Notes: a model not told the origin generated them from the sequence alone. A DNA stretch of 33,024 nt from Ignavibacteria bacterium (GCA_947459875.1 CANHFG010000019.1:1-33024); one strand, 5' to 3'. Counted from the first letter of the stretch, positions 25,776 to 33,024 are shown. Translations and numbers: made by a program.

Positions 25776-26555
25776 ATGAAAATCATTTCCGCGCTTATCG
25801 CCATCTTTTTGATGGTATACACACTGTCTGCTCAGACTGTGCAGATCCCTCTGTCCTTTGCAAACGTGCTTCCTACGGGATTGTCGACGTTCAACTTTTC
25901 TGTTGGGGCACATCCGGCAGCAACGGACGGCGTTGACACGGTCCTTAAGGAACAGGAGATCCCATCGTTACCTCCTCCGGCCGGAGTGTTCATCGTCTAC
26001 TCCATACCACCGACACCTGACTTCATCTGGCTGAGCCCTCGTGACATCCGCGCCCTGAAGATTGGTGAAAAGCAACTGATCACTTATGAGATCGGAGTGA
26101 CGTGGAACGGCGGACGCCTGGAGATCGGGTGGGGCCAGATGCCGAAGTTTGTTGATAGCGCATACATCACCGACGTTATCACCGACTTTCCCGACAACTT
26201 CATTAAACAGAAGCTGCTCCCGGGAGTTGTGTACTCTACGACCAATTCGGCTATTACCAAGCTCAAGGTACTTGTCTGGTATAATGCAACGGAGTTCTCC
26301 TCTGTTGATATGGCATCGTCGACATCCCAATTGAACGTCTACCCCAACCCAAGCGATGGATTCGTCCGCGTTAAGGGGGCTGATCAGGGCTCGACGGTTA
26401 GCGTGCGCGACATGACGGGTAAGGTGTGCAGCGAAGCCGTGCTTGACTCGTCGGAGCATACCATAGACCTTTCTGCGTTCGGTCCGGGCATCTATTCGAT
26501 GTCAGTTTCCGATCAGAGGGGTCACTATCGGACGTGTATGATCGTCCGCCGTTGA
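25776..26555 (+). CDS. Small T9SS-exported protein
   Basis: This encodes 259 residues. The signal peptide MKIISALIAIFLMVYTLSA is followed by mature QTVQIPLSF. Residues about 36-75 (FNFSVGAHPAATDGVDTVLK, then PSLPPPAGVFIVYSIPP) are the clearest copy of the FGV...ATDG.D...LPPPP.G.F module that recurs in its neighbours. From about 186, LNVYPNPSDGFVRVKGADQ to GIYSMSVSDQRG is a compact T9SS type A sorting domain. An in-frame ATG at 25707 exists, but it would place the terminator hairpin inside the gene and bury the signal peptide; AGAAGG eight bases before 25776 supports the later start. The gene therefore probably has its own promoter or receives read-through. Function is unknown; the fold between module and sorting domain is beta-rich. 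Confidence 0.85.
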   Translation: MKIISALIAIFLMVYTLSAQTVQIPLSFANVLPTGLSTFNFSVGAHPAATDGVDTVLKEQEIPSLPPPAGVFIVYSIPPTPDFIWLSPRDIRALKIGEKQLITYEIGVTWNGGRLEIGWGQMPKFVDSAYITDVITDFPDNFIKQKLLPGVVYSTTNSAITKLKVLVWYNATEFSSVDMASSTSQLNVYPNPSDGFVRVKGADQGSTVSVRDMTGKVCSEAVLDSSEHTIDLSAFGPGIYSMSVSDQRGHYRTCMIVRR

Positions 26556-26576
26556 TTAACGAAGACCGAGAACACG

Positions 26577-27764
26577 ATGAGCGAAGAGACCGAACGACCA
26601 CGCCAGCAGCCAGCTCCGCGTCAACAGCAGGAGCCGCGTCAGCAGCAGGAGCCGCGTCAGCAGCAGCAACCTCGTCAGACGCCGCAATCATCTCAGCCAC
26701 AACAACAGCGCCAGGAGTCATCCCAGGGCGCTAATCGTCGGCAGGGGCAGCAACAGCGTCGACCTCATCCGCCACGACGTTTCGAGCGACGCGGACCGGA
26801 TATCAACCGGCAGGCACACAATAGAATCGCGGGGTCGATTTCTGTTGTGGTTCCTCTTCTGAACGAAGAAGAGTCACTCGTTGAACTTTCGAAGCAGCTC
26901 GAGACTGTACTGGAGCGCATAGCCCGAGGTCGCTATGAGGTCATCTTCATCGATGATGGATCGACGGATTCTTCCTTCTCGGTGATTCAAGGAATCAACG
27001 CATCCAATCCGCGATTCAAGGCTATTCGTTTTCGTACGAACCACGGAAAGTCAGCTGCTCTGGCAGTAGGGTTTGCCGAGGCAACGGGCGATTTCGTGAT
27101 CACCATGGATGCCGATCTTCAGGATGACCCTAACGAGATACCTGGAATGATCTCCAAGCTGGAGGAAGGGTTCGATCTGGTCTCCGGCTGGAAGCGCAAA
27201 CGGTACGACCCGTGGCATAAAACATTTCCGTCGAAACTCTTCAACGCCGTGACATCGAAGATGAGCGGTCTGAAGCTTCATGACTTTAACTGTGGACTTA
27301 AAGCGTATCGTGGCGATGTTGTCAAGACCGTTCAAGTCTATGGCGAGATGCACCGTTACATTCCTGCCCTTGCACACTGGGAGGGATTCCGCGTAACGGA
27401 GATGCCGGTTCAACACCGAGCGCGTCAATTCGGCGTGTCCAAGTTTGGAATGAGCCGCTTTCTGAAGGGCTACCTGGACCTGCTGACGGTGATGTTCACC
27501 ACTCGGTATGTGAAACGCCCGCTGCACTTCTTTGGCGCACTTGGAACCTTGTTTGCTTTGATCGGTTTCAGCGTTGACATGTACCTGGCCATCGAGAAGT
27601 GGGCATTTGACATCCCGTTAAGTCAGCGTCCATACTCGCTACTTTTCGGCATCGCCATGATCATCGTTGGAGTGCAGCTGATCTCCATCGGTCTGATCGG
27701 TGAGCTCATCGTGAAGAACAATCTGAGTGAACAGCGCTTCAGTATTCGAGAGAGACTCTCGTAA
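26577..27764 (+). CDS. DPM-synthase-like family 2 glycosyltransferase with Q/R-rich N-terminal extension
   Basis: This encodes 395 residues. Residues 1-80 are an unusual low-complexity tail rich in Gln, Arg and Pro, including three PRQQQE/Q repeats. The GT2 catalytic domain follows: ISVVVPLLNEEESL (88-101), IDDGSTDSS (125-133), MDADLQDDP (177-185) and FNCGLKAYR (237-245). Two C-terminal membrane helices (HFFGALGTLFALIGFSVDMYL and LLFGIAMIIVGVQLISIGLI) match bacterial GtrB/YkcC-like polyprenyl-phosphate glycosyltransferases. It probably transfers a sugar from a nucleotide donor to undecaprenyl phosphate at the inner membrane, for envelope glycan or protein glycosylation. It starts 21 bases after the small T9SS protein. 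The basic tail would sit in the cytoplasm and might bind RNA, membrane or a partner; this is inference. Confidence 0.92.
   Translation: MSEETERPRQQPAPRQQQEPRQQQEPRQQQQPRQTPQSSQPQQQRQESSQGANRRQGQQQRRPHPPRRFERRGPDINRQAHNRIAGSISVVVPLLNEEESLVELSKQLETVLERIARGRYEVIFIDDGSTDSSFSVIQGINASNPRFKAIRFRTNHGKSAALAVGFAEATGDFVITMDADLQDDPNEIPGMISKLEEGFDLVSGWKRKRYDPWHKTFPSKLFNAVTSKMSGLKLHDFNCGLKAYRGDVVKTVQVYGEMHRYIPALAHWEGFRVTEMPVQHRARQFGVSKFGMSRFLKGYLDLLTVMFTTRYVKRPLHFFGALGTLFALIGFSVDMYLAIEKWAFDIPLSQRPYSLLFGIAMIIVGVQLISIGLIGELIVKNNLSEQRFSIRERLS
26616..26669 (+). repeat. Three tandem 18-base repeats encoding PRQQQ[E/Q]
   Basis: The unit CCGCGTCAGCAGCAGGAG occurs three times head to tail (26616-26633, 26634-26651, 26652-26669) with one or two substitutions. 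It is in frame and encodes part of the glycosyltransferase tail. Copy number could vary by slippage without breaking the frame. Confidence 0.85.
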
Positions 27765-27817
27765 CATTGCCGCAGTCGAGTTGTTTCTTACGGCATTTCC
27801 CAGCTTGAGCCAAACAC

Positions 27818-28582
27818 ATGAACCGATCGATTCTCATCGTCAGCTTTGTTCTGTCAGCGATCCTTTCCACGGCGGTCGAGGCACAGATCCGTTTCCGCAT
27901 TGCTACCGGTCTATCGACCGACTGGATCACCAACGACAATCCCGCCGTTTATCAGCTTTCCGGCTCGCCGGATACGAGCAACCCTGACCGGCCTTATGGT
28001 GGGTCTTTTGATGGAGCTCAAGTGGGATGGGGCTTGCGGGGCTATGTCGATCTCGACAAGCAGAAAACCTTTCGGATCCCGGTCGGGGTCGACCTCTTTC
28101 TGTATCGGGGCACGCAGAGCATCAAGGGAATCGGGTATGACTTCCGGGTTGACCATAGCACCGATCTGGTGTCAGCCTTCACAGGCTTCGAGTGGTCATT
28201 CGTTGAGTTTCCTCTTGCTTTTGCCCGTGCCTATGTGGGCGCCGAGGCACGTTTCCTCTTCGTGGGCGAGAACACGATCACCAATACTGGTCGGACCTTC
28301 GTTGATGGAAAATGGATCAGTACGCAGGATCAATACACCGGCAAACCCTCGGCCTTCCGCATGGGCGCAATGGCACGCTTTGGCATCGAGGGTGAGATCT
28401 ACTACCCCGTATTCCTTAACACAAGTGTCGGCTACGGCGTGATGAATCTTGTTGGCCGCGACGACCGCCCAACGTGGAAAGAAGGAAGGGGCGAACTCCT
28501 TACGGCGCGTCCGCTAAACGAGCCGACAGAGGGATTGCTTTATCACCTGAACTTCTCGTTCATGGTCCAGGTGCGACTGTAA
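27818..28582 (+). CDS. Outer-membrane beta-barrel protein
   Basis: This encodes 254 residues with a signal peptide MNRSILIVSFVLSAILSTAVEA cleaved before QIRFRI. The mature part alternates polar and hydrophobic residues in many short strands rich in Gly, Tyr and Phe (GWGLRGYVDL, IPVGVDLFLY, GFEWSFVEFPLAFARAYVGA, FLNTSVGYGV) and ends in LYHLNFSFMVQVRL. The terminal strand is aromatic-hydrophobic, although the last residue is Leu rather than the usual Phe or Tyr. This is the pattern of a small outer-membrane barrel, perhaps 8-10 strands. No specific family is recognised. It lies 53 bases after the glycosyltransferase and converges on the minus-strand GT2, with only nine bases between the stops. 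Confidence 0.8.
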   Translation: MNRSILIVSFVLSAILSTAVEAQIRFRIATGLSTDWITNDNPAVYQLSGSPDTSNPDRPYGGSFDGAQVGWGLRGYVDLDKQKTFRIPVGVDLFLYRGTQSIKGIGYDFRVDHSTDLVSAFTGFEWSFVEFPLAFARAYVGAEARFLFVGENTITNTGRTFVDGKWISTQDQYTGKPSAFRMGAMARFGIEGEIYYPVFLNTSVGYGVMNLVGRDDRPTWKEGRGELLTARPLNEPTEGLLYHLNFSFMVQVRL

Positions 28583-28611
28583 AAAAGCCCCCTACGCGTA
28601 GAAGGTCTTTT
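28583..28611. terminator. Likely bidirectional terminator between convergent genes
   Basis: AAAAGCC (28583-28589) pairs with GGtCTTTT (28604-28611) around an inner perfect palindrome CTACGCGTAG (28592-28601). The A-tract and T-tract suit both converging genes. It overlaps the stop and last codons of the minus-strand glycosyltransferase. Confidence 0.5.
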
Positions 28612-29593
28612 CGAACGCGCCCTGCTCGGGTTTGTTGAGGATGATCCGCCAGATAATGCCGCGGATGAAGCCACTGCCGTATCCAAGAAGCTGCACGTAC
28701 GCAGCAACCACGCAACGCAGACCCAGCAAGGGATTACGGTACTTGAATGAGCTCTCAACAAGGAGCGCAACCGTGTATAGCGCAGGCAGCAACAGTGCCA
28801 GTGAACCAATCGGCTGCGTTAGCGCCGCAACGACGGACATCACGAGATAGGTTGTGAATGCGGCAGGAAAGAAGTGCGTTACCTTAAGCGTATGCGGATG
28901 ACGGAGAGTGATGTTAATGCGGGCTATGCCACTGTTGTGAACCTGCTTGAAGAACTTCTTGAAGTCCGTCCGGCGCTTGTGATACACCCATGCATCCGGG
29001 ATGAGCGCAACACGGTAACCACGCGACATCATGCGAATGCTGAACTCGACGTCCTCGCCGAAGCGCATTCCCGAGAACCCCTCCGTGTCATTGAACACAT
29101 CACGGGTGATACCCATGTTGAACGAGCGCGGGTGAAATGCGCCCCCTACGCGCACCTTTGCGCCGCGGATTCCTCCCGTGGTCAGCAACGATGTCATGGA
29201 GTAACTGATGGCCTTCTGCGTGGGCGTGAAGGAGGCATGCTCGCGATCAGGACCGCCAAAGGCATCAAGACCATCACGCACTACGGCTTTGTCGATCGCC
29301 TGCAGGTAGTCGTCGGGGACCGTGCAGTCCGAGTCGAGAAAGATGAAGATATCTCCCGTTGCCCGGCGGCAGCCGTAGTTCCTTGACGGACCTGGTCCGC
29401 TGTTGGGTTTGACGTAGTACGACAGCCTTAACTGGGAAGCGAAAGCATCACAGACGTCCTTCGAGGTCAGCGTCGAACCGTCCTCAACGATCACCACCTC
29501 AAAGTCGCGAAACGTCTGACGTGTGAGCGTCTCAAGCAGTTCCCGTAGCTCATCGGGACGGTTGTAGACCGCAACGATAATGGAGTACTTCAT
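28592..29593 (-). CDS. Family 2 glycosyltransferase, membrane-associated
   Basis: This encodes 333 residues starting MKYSIIVAVYNRPDELRELL. GT2 motifs are VVIVEDGS (33-40), SGPGPSRNYG (65-74) and IFLDSDCTVPDDY (84-96, DxD metal site). GFSGMRFGEDVEFSIRM is the acceptor-side ED region. The C-terminal third carries about two hydrophobic segments (FFPAAFTTYLVMSVVAAL and IGSLALLLPALYTVALLV). It probably adds a sugar to a lipid-linked or surface glycan at the inner membrane. The reverse-strand frame stays open far upstream to 30253, but that stretch lies over the divergent methyltransferase and has no glycosyltransferase features. The ATG at 29593, nine bases after a -7-like element, is chosen. It diverges from the methyltransferase group, sharing one short promoter region. 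Confidence 0.92.
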   Translation of the reverse strand: MKYSIIVAVYNRPDELRELLETLTRQTFRDFEVVIVEDGSTLTSKDVCDAFASQLRLSYYVKPNSGPGPSRNYGCRRATGDIFIFLDSDCTVPDDYLQAIDKAVVRDGLDAFGGPDREHASFTPTQKAISYSMTSLLTTGGIRGAKVRVGGAFHPRSFNMGITRDVFNDTEGFSGMRFGEDVEFSIRMMSRGYRVALIPDAWVYHKRRTDFKKFFKQVHNSGIARINITLRHPHTLKVTHFFPAAFTTYLVMSVVAALTQPIGSLALLLPALYTVALLVESSFKYRNPLLGLRCVVAAYVQLLGYGSGFIRGIIWRIILNKPEQGAFEKTFYA

Positions 29594-29602
29594 GCGTGGG
29601 CG

Positions 29603-29610
29603 CAAAGATA
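29603..29610 (-). promoter_or_regulatory. -7-like element for the minus-strand glycosyltransferase
   Basis: Read on the minus strand, TATCTTTG matches TAnnTTTG, with nine bases between it and the ATG at 29593. This predicts a transcript with almost no leader. No -33 box is evident. Confidence 0.5.
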
Positions 29611-29626
29611 CGCCCCTTGCCCGTGC

Positions 29627-29634
29627 TATTTTTG
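29627..29634 (+). promoter_or_regulatory. -7-like element for the methyltransferase operon
   Basis: TATTTTTG matches TAnnTTTG and ends seven bases before the ATG at 29642, the same spacing as at gatB. It lies 16 bases from the oppositely oriented element of the minus-strand gene, so the two promoters overlap and may compete. No -33 box is evident. Confidence 0.5.
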
Positions 29635-29641
29635 ACGCACA

Positions 29642-30463
29642 ATGACCCGTACCGATCCTGTGCTGGCTGTAGCGGGAATGGATCTGCATCCGCGGACCAT
29701 TCGCAATGTGCGCATGCAATACCGCCTGGCGGAGCACACGCTCATCCCATGGCTTTTGAAACTCGGCACGCTGCCGGCACATCCGGCCGTGTGCGAGATC
29801 GGTTGTGCTGAAGGGGGCGTACTGGCGGCCTTTGTGGACCGTGGAGCTGTGAATGCGCTTGGGACAGATATTCAAGCACCACTGCTTGATCTGGTGAGTC
29901 GGCCTGTCTGGACCTCGCTCGGTTACGACATCACGTTTACGCACCATGACGTGATCTACGACGATGTGCCGGACTCGTGGCGGAGTGCATTTGATGTTGT
30001 TCTGCTGCGCGATGTGATCGAACACCTCGATGATGCAGGTATTGCCCTGAAGAACATCGCACGTCTGCTCAAACCCGGCGGCGTGGTCGTGGTGACGTTT
30101 CCTCCGTACACCTCGCCGTTTGGCGGTCATCAGCAGTTGCTCGGCACAGCCGTCGGATCTCTGCCCTTCGTGCACATGTTGCCGTGGCCGTTGTTCCGTC
30201 GCATCATCAATGCCGGCGACCCGGTCAATCACGAGGAACTTGAACGCCTGCACACCATTCGCTGTTCGGCCGAAAAAGTAGCCGACGCATCACGTCGTGC
30301 CGGACTGACGATTCTCGATGAGCGTTACTTCGCTCTGCGTCCGGTCTTCCGCTGGAAGTATCAACGCAACATCCCCAGCTTCGAGGTCACCTCCTGGCGC
30401 TGGTTTCCGCCTGTTAAGCCCCTTGCCATGGAAGTGGCATTCGTTCTCCAGTTGCCCGCATGA
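29642..30463 (+). CDS. SAM-dependent class I methyltransferase
   Basis: This encodes 273 residues. Motif I is VCEIGCAEGGVLAAF (50-64), an acidic GTDIQ follows, and DVVLLRDVIEHLDD with LLKPGGVVVVTFPPY are the post-motif strands typical of Methyltransf_11/23 proteins. It would transfer a methyl group from S-adenosylmethionine in the cytoplasm. The substrate cannot be read, but the overlap with a GT4 glycosyltransferase (ATGA at 30460) and the divergent GT2 point to a sugar or glycan-lipid modification. An aromatic-rich C-terminal segment (FRWKYQRNIPSFEVTSWRWF) may contact acceptor or membrane. Confidence 0.88.
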   Translation: MTRTDPVLAVAGMDLHPRTIRNVRMQYRLAEHTLIPWLLKLGTLPAHPAVCEIGCAEGGVLAAFVDRGAVNALGTDIQAPLLDLVSRPVWTSLGYDITFTHHDVIYDDVPDSWRSAFDVVLLRDVIEHLDDAGIALKNIARLLKPGGVVVVTFPPYTSPFGGHQQLLGTAVGSLPFVHMLPWPLFRRIINAGDPVNHEELERLHTIRCSAEKVADASRRAGLTILDERYFALRPVFRWKYQRNIPSFEVTSWRWFPPVKPLAMEVAFVLQLPA

Positions 30464-31770
30464 AAAACGTCCTGGTCATCGCCTACCACTTCCCACCCGG
30501 TGGTGGTCCGGGCGTGCAGCGCGTGCTCAAGCACGTGACCTATCTGCGGGAGACCGGCTGGCAACCGATCGTGCTGACCGTGGAGAATGGTGACTTCCCG
30601 GCACGGGATGAGTCGCTGCTGTCGAAGATCCCGTCCGACGTAACGGTGGTGCGCGTGCCGATCATCGAACCCTACTCGCTCTATCGACGATTCATGGGCG
30701 GGAAGGGGGCTGCCATCGACGTCAACGTCAACAAATCTGGCGCACAGCGAACCGGATGGAAGGAGCGACTCGCCGAGTTTGTGAGGGCCACATTCTTCAT
30801 CCCCGATGCCCGCGTTGGATGGCTGTTGACGGCCGTCAAACAGGGTGAAGAGCTCATCCGACGTCACAACATCAAAGCCATCTACAGCTCGTCACCCCCG
30901 TACACCTGCGCGCTCATCGCACGGGCACTGAAGCGCCGTACCGGTCTGCCCTGGATCGCGGGATTCCGGGATCCGTGGACGCAGTTTCTGACAACTCCAG
31001 ACCGGTGGTTTCTTCCGGCCATGATAGACCGTTCACTTGAACGCTCGGTGTTTCAGGAGGCCGATGCGGTGGAGTGTGCCTGGACGGGCATCATTGATGA
31101 TGCGATTAAAAAGTATCCTCACCTTCCGCCTGAGAAGTTTCATCACGTGCCGAACGGGTACGATGCGACAGACTTTCCGCACGTGGCGTATGCGCGTAAC
31201 CAGCGGTTCACGATCACCTACACGGGTTCGATGTATGGTCGTCGCACGCCGAAAGAGTTTCTCAAGGCTCTCGATCTGCTGAAGGGGCGCGGCGTACTGG
31301 GCCCTGCTGACGTGCACCTTCGCTTTGTTGGTCGGTTCGGCGACGAGGTCCACGCCATGCTCGATGCGTCTGCTTTCGCCCCCTGCATCGAGAGGATCGG
31401 CTATGTAACGCATCAACAGAGTGTGGGATTTCTGATGCAGAGCGAGGCCTCGCTGCTGATCGTCGATGATGCAAAGGAGAGCGCGGAGATCGTGCCCGGC
31501 AAGGTCTACGAGTACCTCGGCGTCGGACGTCCGGTGATCGCCGTCGCCCCACGAGGAAGTGCCATTGATCGTCTTCTGCGCCAGACCGAGGCCGGACACA
31601 GTGCCCCTGCGGAAGAGATTGAGGAATTGGCCTCGATCATCGAGTCCTATTTTGTGCGCTGGCAAAGGGGCGAGCAGATTCTCACACCAAACACAGCCGA
31701 AGTTTTAAAGTACGAACGTCGAACAGCCGCCCATCAACTGGCCCACCTTTTGCATACGCTTACACCATGA
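30460..31770 (+). CDS. GT-B fold (GT4-type) glycosyltransferase
   Basis: This encodes 436 residues. It opens with VLVIAYHFPPGGGPGVQRVLKH, the glycine-rich N-terminal loop of GT4 enzymes that handle surface polysaccharides. The mid region has SSPPYTCALIA and IAGFRDPW. The C-terminal Rossmann half carries the donor-site pattern YTGSMYGRRTPKEFLKAL, IGYVTHQQSVGFLMQSEASLL and EIVPGKVYEYLGVGRPVIAV, where the glutamates and KVYEYLG loop bind the nucleotide sugar. It is probably a cytoplasmic, membrane-associated enzyme adding a sugar to a lipid-linked glycan. It starts on the ATG overlapping the methyltransferase stop, and its own stop overlaps the start of the small membrane protein, so the three are likely translationally coupled. 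Confidence 0.92.
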   Translation: MKNVLVIAYHFPPGGGPGVQRVLKHVTYLRETGWQPIVLTVENGDFPARDESLLSKIPSDVTVVRVPIIEPYSLYRRFMGGKGAAIDVNVNKSGAQRTGWKERLAEFVRATFFIPDARVGWLLTAVKQGEELIRRHNIKAIYSSSPPYTCALIARALKRRTGLPWIAGFRDPWTQFLTTPDRWFLPAMIDRSLERSVFQEADAVECAWTGIIDDAIKKYPHLPPEKFHHVPNGYDATDFPHVAYARNQRFTITYTGSMYGRRTPKEFLKALDLLKGRGVLGPADVHLRFVGRFGDEVHAMLDASAFAPCIERIGYVTHQQSVGFLMQSEASLLIVDDAKESAEIVPGKVYEYLGVGRPVIAVAPRGSAIDRLLRQTEAGHSAPAEEIEELASIIESYFVRWQRGEQILTPNTAEVLKYERRTAAHQLAHLLHTLTP

Positions 31771-31949
31771 ACGCACGAAACATCATCGCGATCCTCCTTG
31801 CCCTCGGCATCGGCTACGTCTTGTGGATCGTTCTGAAATGGGTGCTGGGTCTGATCTTTACCGTGACCTTCGCACTGCTGCAGATCGTTGCTGTTGCCGT
31901 GCTGGCACTTCCGCTGTACTTCTTTATCCGAAACCGTCTCAAGTCCTGA
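31767..31949 (+). CDS. Small two-helix membrane protein
   Basis: This encodes 60 residues, MNARNIIAILLALGIGYVLW onward. Two hydrophobic stretches (about 6-34 and 36-53) contain few charges, and a basic tail RNRLKS follows. It starts on an ATGA overlap with the glycosyltransferase stop and ends two bases before the next gene, which supports it as a real gene despite its size. No family is recognised. It could be a partner of the glycosyltransferases or an unrelated small membrane protein. Confidence 0.7.
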   Translation: MNARNIIAILLALGIGYVLWIVLKWVLGLIFTVTFALLQIVAVAVLALPLYFFIRNRLKS

Positions 31950-31951
31950 CC

Positions 31952-33024
31952 ATGAAGAATCTTCTACTGATCCTCGGGGTTGCCGCATTGCTGTCTTCTG
32001 CGCGTGCCCAGGACCAGCCGCCCCCTGCACCTCTTGCCGTCGATCTTACCCGCTCGATCATGAAGAGCGTCTTCGAGAGCAACGCCGTGCCGTTCGTACA
32101 GCCAATGGTCACCACGATCAACGCCACGTCGAACGCCCGCTTCTTTACAACTGCCTACGTTCCTGAAAAGGTCGATAAACCATACTTCCGCGTCAGCGTT
32201 AACGGTATGGCGGGCATCATCGCTGAGGAGCAGAAGTGGTTCGATCCGAGCCTTGATCTGGGTGCGCGGGAAAATCTCTATGATGCACTGGTCAAGCACG
32301 GAACAACCACCGGCGGTGTGTACAAGATCGGTCCACTCTACTCGGATACTCTGGGCCTGGCATCGGTGTTCATGCGCGAGCTTCTGCGTGATGCCCTTGC
32401 GGCCGGATACTTCGGCATTCCGGATCGGGCAGCTTCGCTGTTTGGGTTCCAGCCCGATAATCGTGTGGTGTTGCCGACCAAGGAGAACCTTGTCACTGTG
32501 CTTCGGCAGCGGCCAGAGTACCTGGCACTCTCCGCCGCAGGCCAGGCTGCCTTTCTCGACTCATTGATCACGCGCCTCACCCTTCCAACGTCGCTCACCC
32601 TCCCTCCGGGTGCGAACATGTCGTCGATCACCGCTGCGGTTCCACAGCTGGAGATCGGGTCGCTCTATGGCACTGAACTTCTTCTGCGTTTTGTGCCGCC
32701 GGTACGATTCAGCGAGAACGTGGGTGACTTCTCATTCTGGGGTGTGGGTCTTAAGCACAGCCTGTCGCAATACTTCCCGGAGCGGTGGTTTGATCTGTCC
32801 GTGCAGGGTGTGTATCAGGGAACGTCGCTGACCAACACCATTGGTCTGACGGAGTCGAAGCTCGATGCCAATGCGACGATCCGCAGCTTCAGTATTCAGG
32901 CCGGAAAACAGCTCTGGGATGTGATCGATATCTACGGTGCGTATGCCTACGAGCATATCGACGTTATCTCGTCGTACACCTATGTGCTGCCGCATGAGAC
33001 GCAGGTACAGCTTGGACTTCTTCC
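31952..33024 (+). CDS. Exported barrel-like protein (DUF6588-like), truncated by the window end
   Basis: The frame is open from the ATG at 31952 to the window edge, at least 357 residues, with the C-terminus missing. It begins with a signal peptide MKNLLLILGVAALLSSARA. A conserved-looking N-terminal domain (FFTTAYVPEKVDKPYFRVSV, then GIIAEEQKWF) precedes amphipathic strands typical of an outer-membrane barrel (LLLRFVPPVRFSENVGDFSF, FDLSVQGVYQGTSL, DVIDIYGAYAYEHIDV). The arrangement resembles the DUF6588 outer-membrane family found in Bacteroidetes, but that call is from general pattern. It follows the 60-residue gene by two bases. Function is unknown. Confidence 0.8.
   Translation, partial: MKNLLLILGVAALLSSARAQDQPPPAPLAVDLTRSIMKSVFESNAVPFVQPMVTTINATSNARFFTTAYVPEKVDKPYFRVSVNGMAGIIAEEQKWFDPSLDLGARENLYDALVKHGTTTGGVYKIGPLYSDTLGLASVFMRELLRDALAAGYFGIPDRAASLFGFQPDNRVVLPTKENLVTVLRQRPEYLALSAAGQAAFLDSLITRLTLPTSLTLPPGANMSSITAAVPQLEIGSLYGTELLLRFVPPVRFSENVGDFSFWGVGLKHSLSQYFPERWFDLSVQGVYQGTSLTNTIGLTESKLDANATIRSFSIQAGKQLWDVIDIYGAYAYEHIDVISSYTYVLPHETQVQLGLL

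Noticed and set aside
29594-30253. Upstream extension of the minus-strand glycosyltransferase
   Set aside because: The extra 220 codons lie over the divergent methyltransferase, lack glycosyltransferase features, and the GT2 domain begins exactly at the ATG at 29593.

Overview
The window looks like a chromosomal segment from a moderately GC-rich bacterium of the Bacteroidota/Chlorobiota-Ignavibacteria-'Kapabacteria' assemblage. Four or five secreted proteins end in type IX secretion (T9SS) type A sorting domains. Several starts are preceded by the Bacteroidetes-type -7 promoter element TAnnTTTG, and Shine-Dalgarno sites are mostly weak. The exact lineage is inference. No rRNA, tRNA, CRISPR array or insertion sequence was seen, and no gene-free stretch exceeds 300 bases.

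Left part (1-11128, housekeeping and amino-acid metabolism). At the left edge two minus-strand genes encode a truncated metallo-beta-lactamase-fold hydrolase and a DUF2892 membrane protein. A plus-strand operon (691-6459) then encodes an isobutyryl-CoA mutase fusion (IcmF type) split into two polypeptides: a B12-binding/G-protein half and a catalytic mutase half. A DUF4397-like lipoprotein gene lies between the halves, and a PLP-dependent threonine/serine dehydratase follows. A second run (6513-11128) carries gatB, a branched-chain aminotransferase and a fused alpha/beta branched-chain 2-oxoacid dehydrogenase E1. Read together, aminotransferase, oxoacid dehydrogenase and acyl-CoA mutase form a plausible route from valine to isobutyryl-CoA to n-butyryl-CoA.

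Middle part (11392-26555, surface and secretion). A membrane-anchored TPR protein with a long promoter-bearing leader precedes a run of T9SS cargo proteins. These are a 2346-residue beta-helix protein with chlamydial-Pmp-like GGA[I/V/L] and FxxN repeats, a protein with dockerin-like and cohesin-like segments, a compositionally atypical cysteine-rich protein, a 1037-residue protein with another cohesin-like region, and a small protein. A module resembling 'FGV..ATDG.D...GE.ELPP.PP.G.FDARF' recurs in three of them. A UUCG-tetraloop hairpin and a strong intrinsic terminator punctuate the run. The set could form an extracellular matrix or surface assembly.

Right part (26577-33024, envelope and glycan genes). 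This holds a DPM-synthase-like GT2 with a Q/R-rich N-terminal extension, an outer-membrane barrel protein and a convergent minus-strand GT2. A closely coupled plus-strand group follows: SAM methyltransferase, GT4 glycosyltransferase, a 60-residue membrane protein and a barrel-like protein that runs off the window. The methyltransferase and the minus-strand GT2 are divergent, with start codons only 48 bp apart.
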